Source: Mixophyes australis
Taxonomy: Eukaryota; Chordata; Amphibia; Anura; Limnodynastidae
Direction of reading: 5' to 3'
Assembly (NCBI GenBank): GCA_036250195.1
Contig: JAVHZZ010000003.1
Span: 88,271,418-88,335,417 of the forward strand
Length of the DNA: 64,000 nucleotides
Under the pieces are notes generated by a model. That model saw nothing but the letters and a program-made list of their open reading frames with translations. It searched no databases and was not told where the DNA came from. Shown piece by piece: positions 63,171-64,000 of the stretch (positions are counted from its first letter, which is position 1; every line of letters begins with the position of its first letter). Position numbers and translations under genes: made by a program.

Positions 63171-63235
63171 GCGAAATCTGACCCAAAAAGTCTAGAAATA
63201 CTGAAGCAGCAAACTTTGTATAAAGCAAAAGCTTT
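63171..63235 (+). mobile_element. 3' end of the Tc1-like remnant
   Basis: AATCTGACCCAAAAAGTCTA and CACTGAAGC-like sequence (TACTGAAGCAGCAAACTTTG) continue the Tc1 3' terminal region interrupted at 61781. Confidence 0.6.
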
Positions 63236-63239
63236 CCCG

Positions 63240-64000
63240 TAAAGCAGAATGGCACTGGCATAAATCTCGCACCTCTAATGACTTCTTCACATAAACTTCT
63301 ATCTGCCGCTCCTATCGAAATGCTCTGGACACTGCAAAACAAACATACTTCCAATCTCTTATATATGCTTAGGCTTCTAACCCCAAACGCCTTTTTAACA
63401 CATTTAAATCTCTTCTCAATCCTCCCACCCCCACCCCGAACCCTCTGTCTACTATCAGTGCCCAGGATCTTGCTTCCTATTTCAAGAACAAGGTTGATAA
63501 GATCTGACTAGAAATGGTATCCTCTTCCTCGAAAAGCAATCAGCTCAATTCCTTCACACTACCCTCTGACACCCTCTCTTCATTTGATCCCACAAATGAA
63601 GAAGTTTCTACTCTCTTCTCATCTTCCTACTCTACCTCCTGTCCTCTTGATCCTATTCCCTCGCAAATTAGTAGATCCCTGTCTCCTGTGCTCATTACAC
63701 CTCTAACTAAAATCAGTAACCTCTCGCTCTCTACTGGCTTTCCATCACTATACAAGCACGCAGTGATTACTCCTATTCTAAAAAAGCAAGATTCCCACCC
63801 AAACTCTCTCTCAAATTACCGTCCCATCTCTCAGCTCCCGTGCCCCTCTGAGCTCCTAGAGAGACTTGCCTACACTCGCCTCACACGCTTCTTTTCTGCA
63901 AACAACCTGTTGAATCCTCTTCAGTCAGGCTTTCATTCTCAACATTCCACAGAGACTGCGTTGATTATGGTTGTCAATGATCTGATCACTACTAAAACTA
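63240..64000 (+). pseudogene. non-LTR retrotransposon fragment (L2/CR1-type), RT N-terminal region, cut by window end
   Basis: Reading frames with a few stops (for example TGA near 63505) give the linker before RT (ALDTAKQTYFQSLIYA, NPKRLFNTFKSLLNPP) and RT block 1-2 motifs (NYRPIS near 63814-63831, LQSGFHSQHSTETAL near 63920-63965). The palm with the catalytic DD lies beyond the window. The 5' part is truncated at the Tc1 boundary. It is a different lineage from the fragment at 1-720. Confidence 0.85.

Overview
The window is repeat-rich vertebrate DNA, most likely from a frog. That guess rests on the mix of chromodomain Ty3/gypsy elements of the Tf1/sushi type, BED-finger hAT elements, a Tc1-like remnant, a tRNA-derived SINE with an L2-like tail, and a Gag with a SCAN-like capsid region. 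I found no complete host gene. Two short minus-strand open stretches (60047-60204 and 55691-55915) are weak candidates for host exons. Nothing suggests bacterial or viral genome organisation.

Layout. 1-720: decayed non-LTR reverse transcriptase. 732-4100: probable remains of an old LTR element and a dispersed repeat. 5014-5335: SINE. 5603-11977: LTR retrotransposon with 1.4 kb LTRs, a broken Gag, a protease and no polymerase, flanked by ccatt. 12626-12944: MITE, second copy at 56638-56958. 14178-15809: non-autonomous hAT filled with a pyrimidine minisatellite and a 158-base palindrome. 18895-20539: second non-autonomous hAT. 20821-27959: 7.1 kb hAT with a broken transposase and a 78-bp satellite.

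30713-47220 holds two chromoviruses of one family. The older one (minus strand, 30718-47215, target duplication gtagc) is split at its protease/RT junction by a younger one (plus strand, 35465-43913, duplication aggaa). 48625-54200 is a full-length minus-strand chromovirus of a second family with apparently identical LTRs. 54206-61200 is AT-rich with microsatellites, a short Helitron and a MITE. 61205-63235 is a Tc1-like remnant split by a solo LTR. 63240-64000 is a second non-LTR reverse transcriptase fragment, cut by the window end.

Most informative signals. In both chromovirus families, 10 nt just inside the 5' LTR are exactly complementary to 10 nt in the LTR that begin 31 nt downstream of a TATA-like box. 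This is the arrangement expected for self-primed reverse transcription (Tf1/sushi mechanism). The same elements carry a -1 frameshift heptamer at the gag/pol junction, followed in family 1 by a clear H-type pseudoknot. Their long leader holds four copies of a hairpin, one with a compensatory base-pair change. Together these describe how the elements start transcripts, prime cDNA and set the Gag:Pol ratio. All statements come from reading the sequence by eye; no searches were run.
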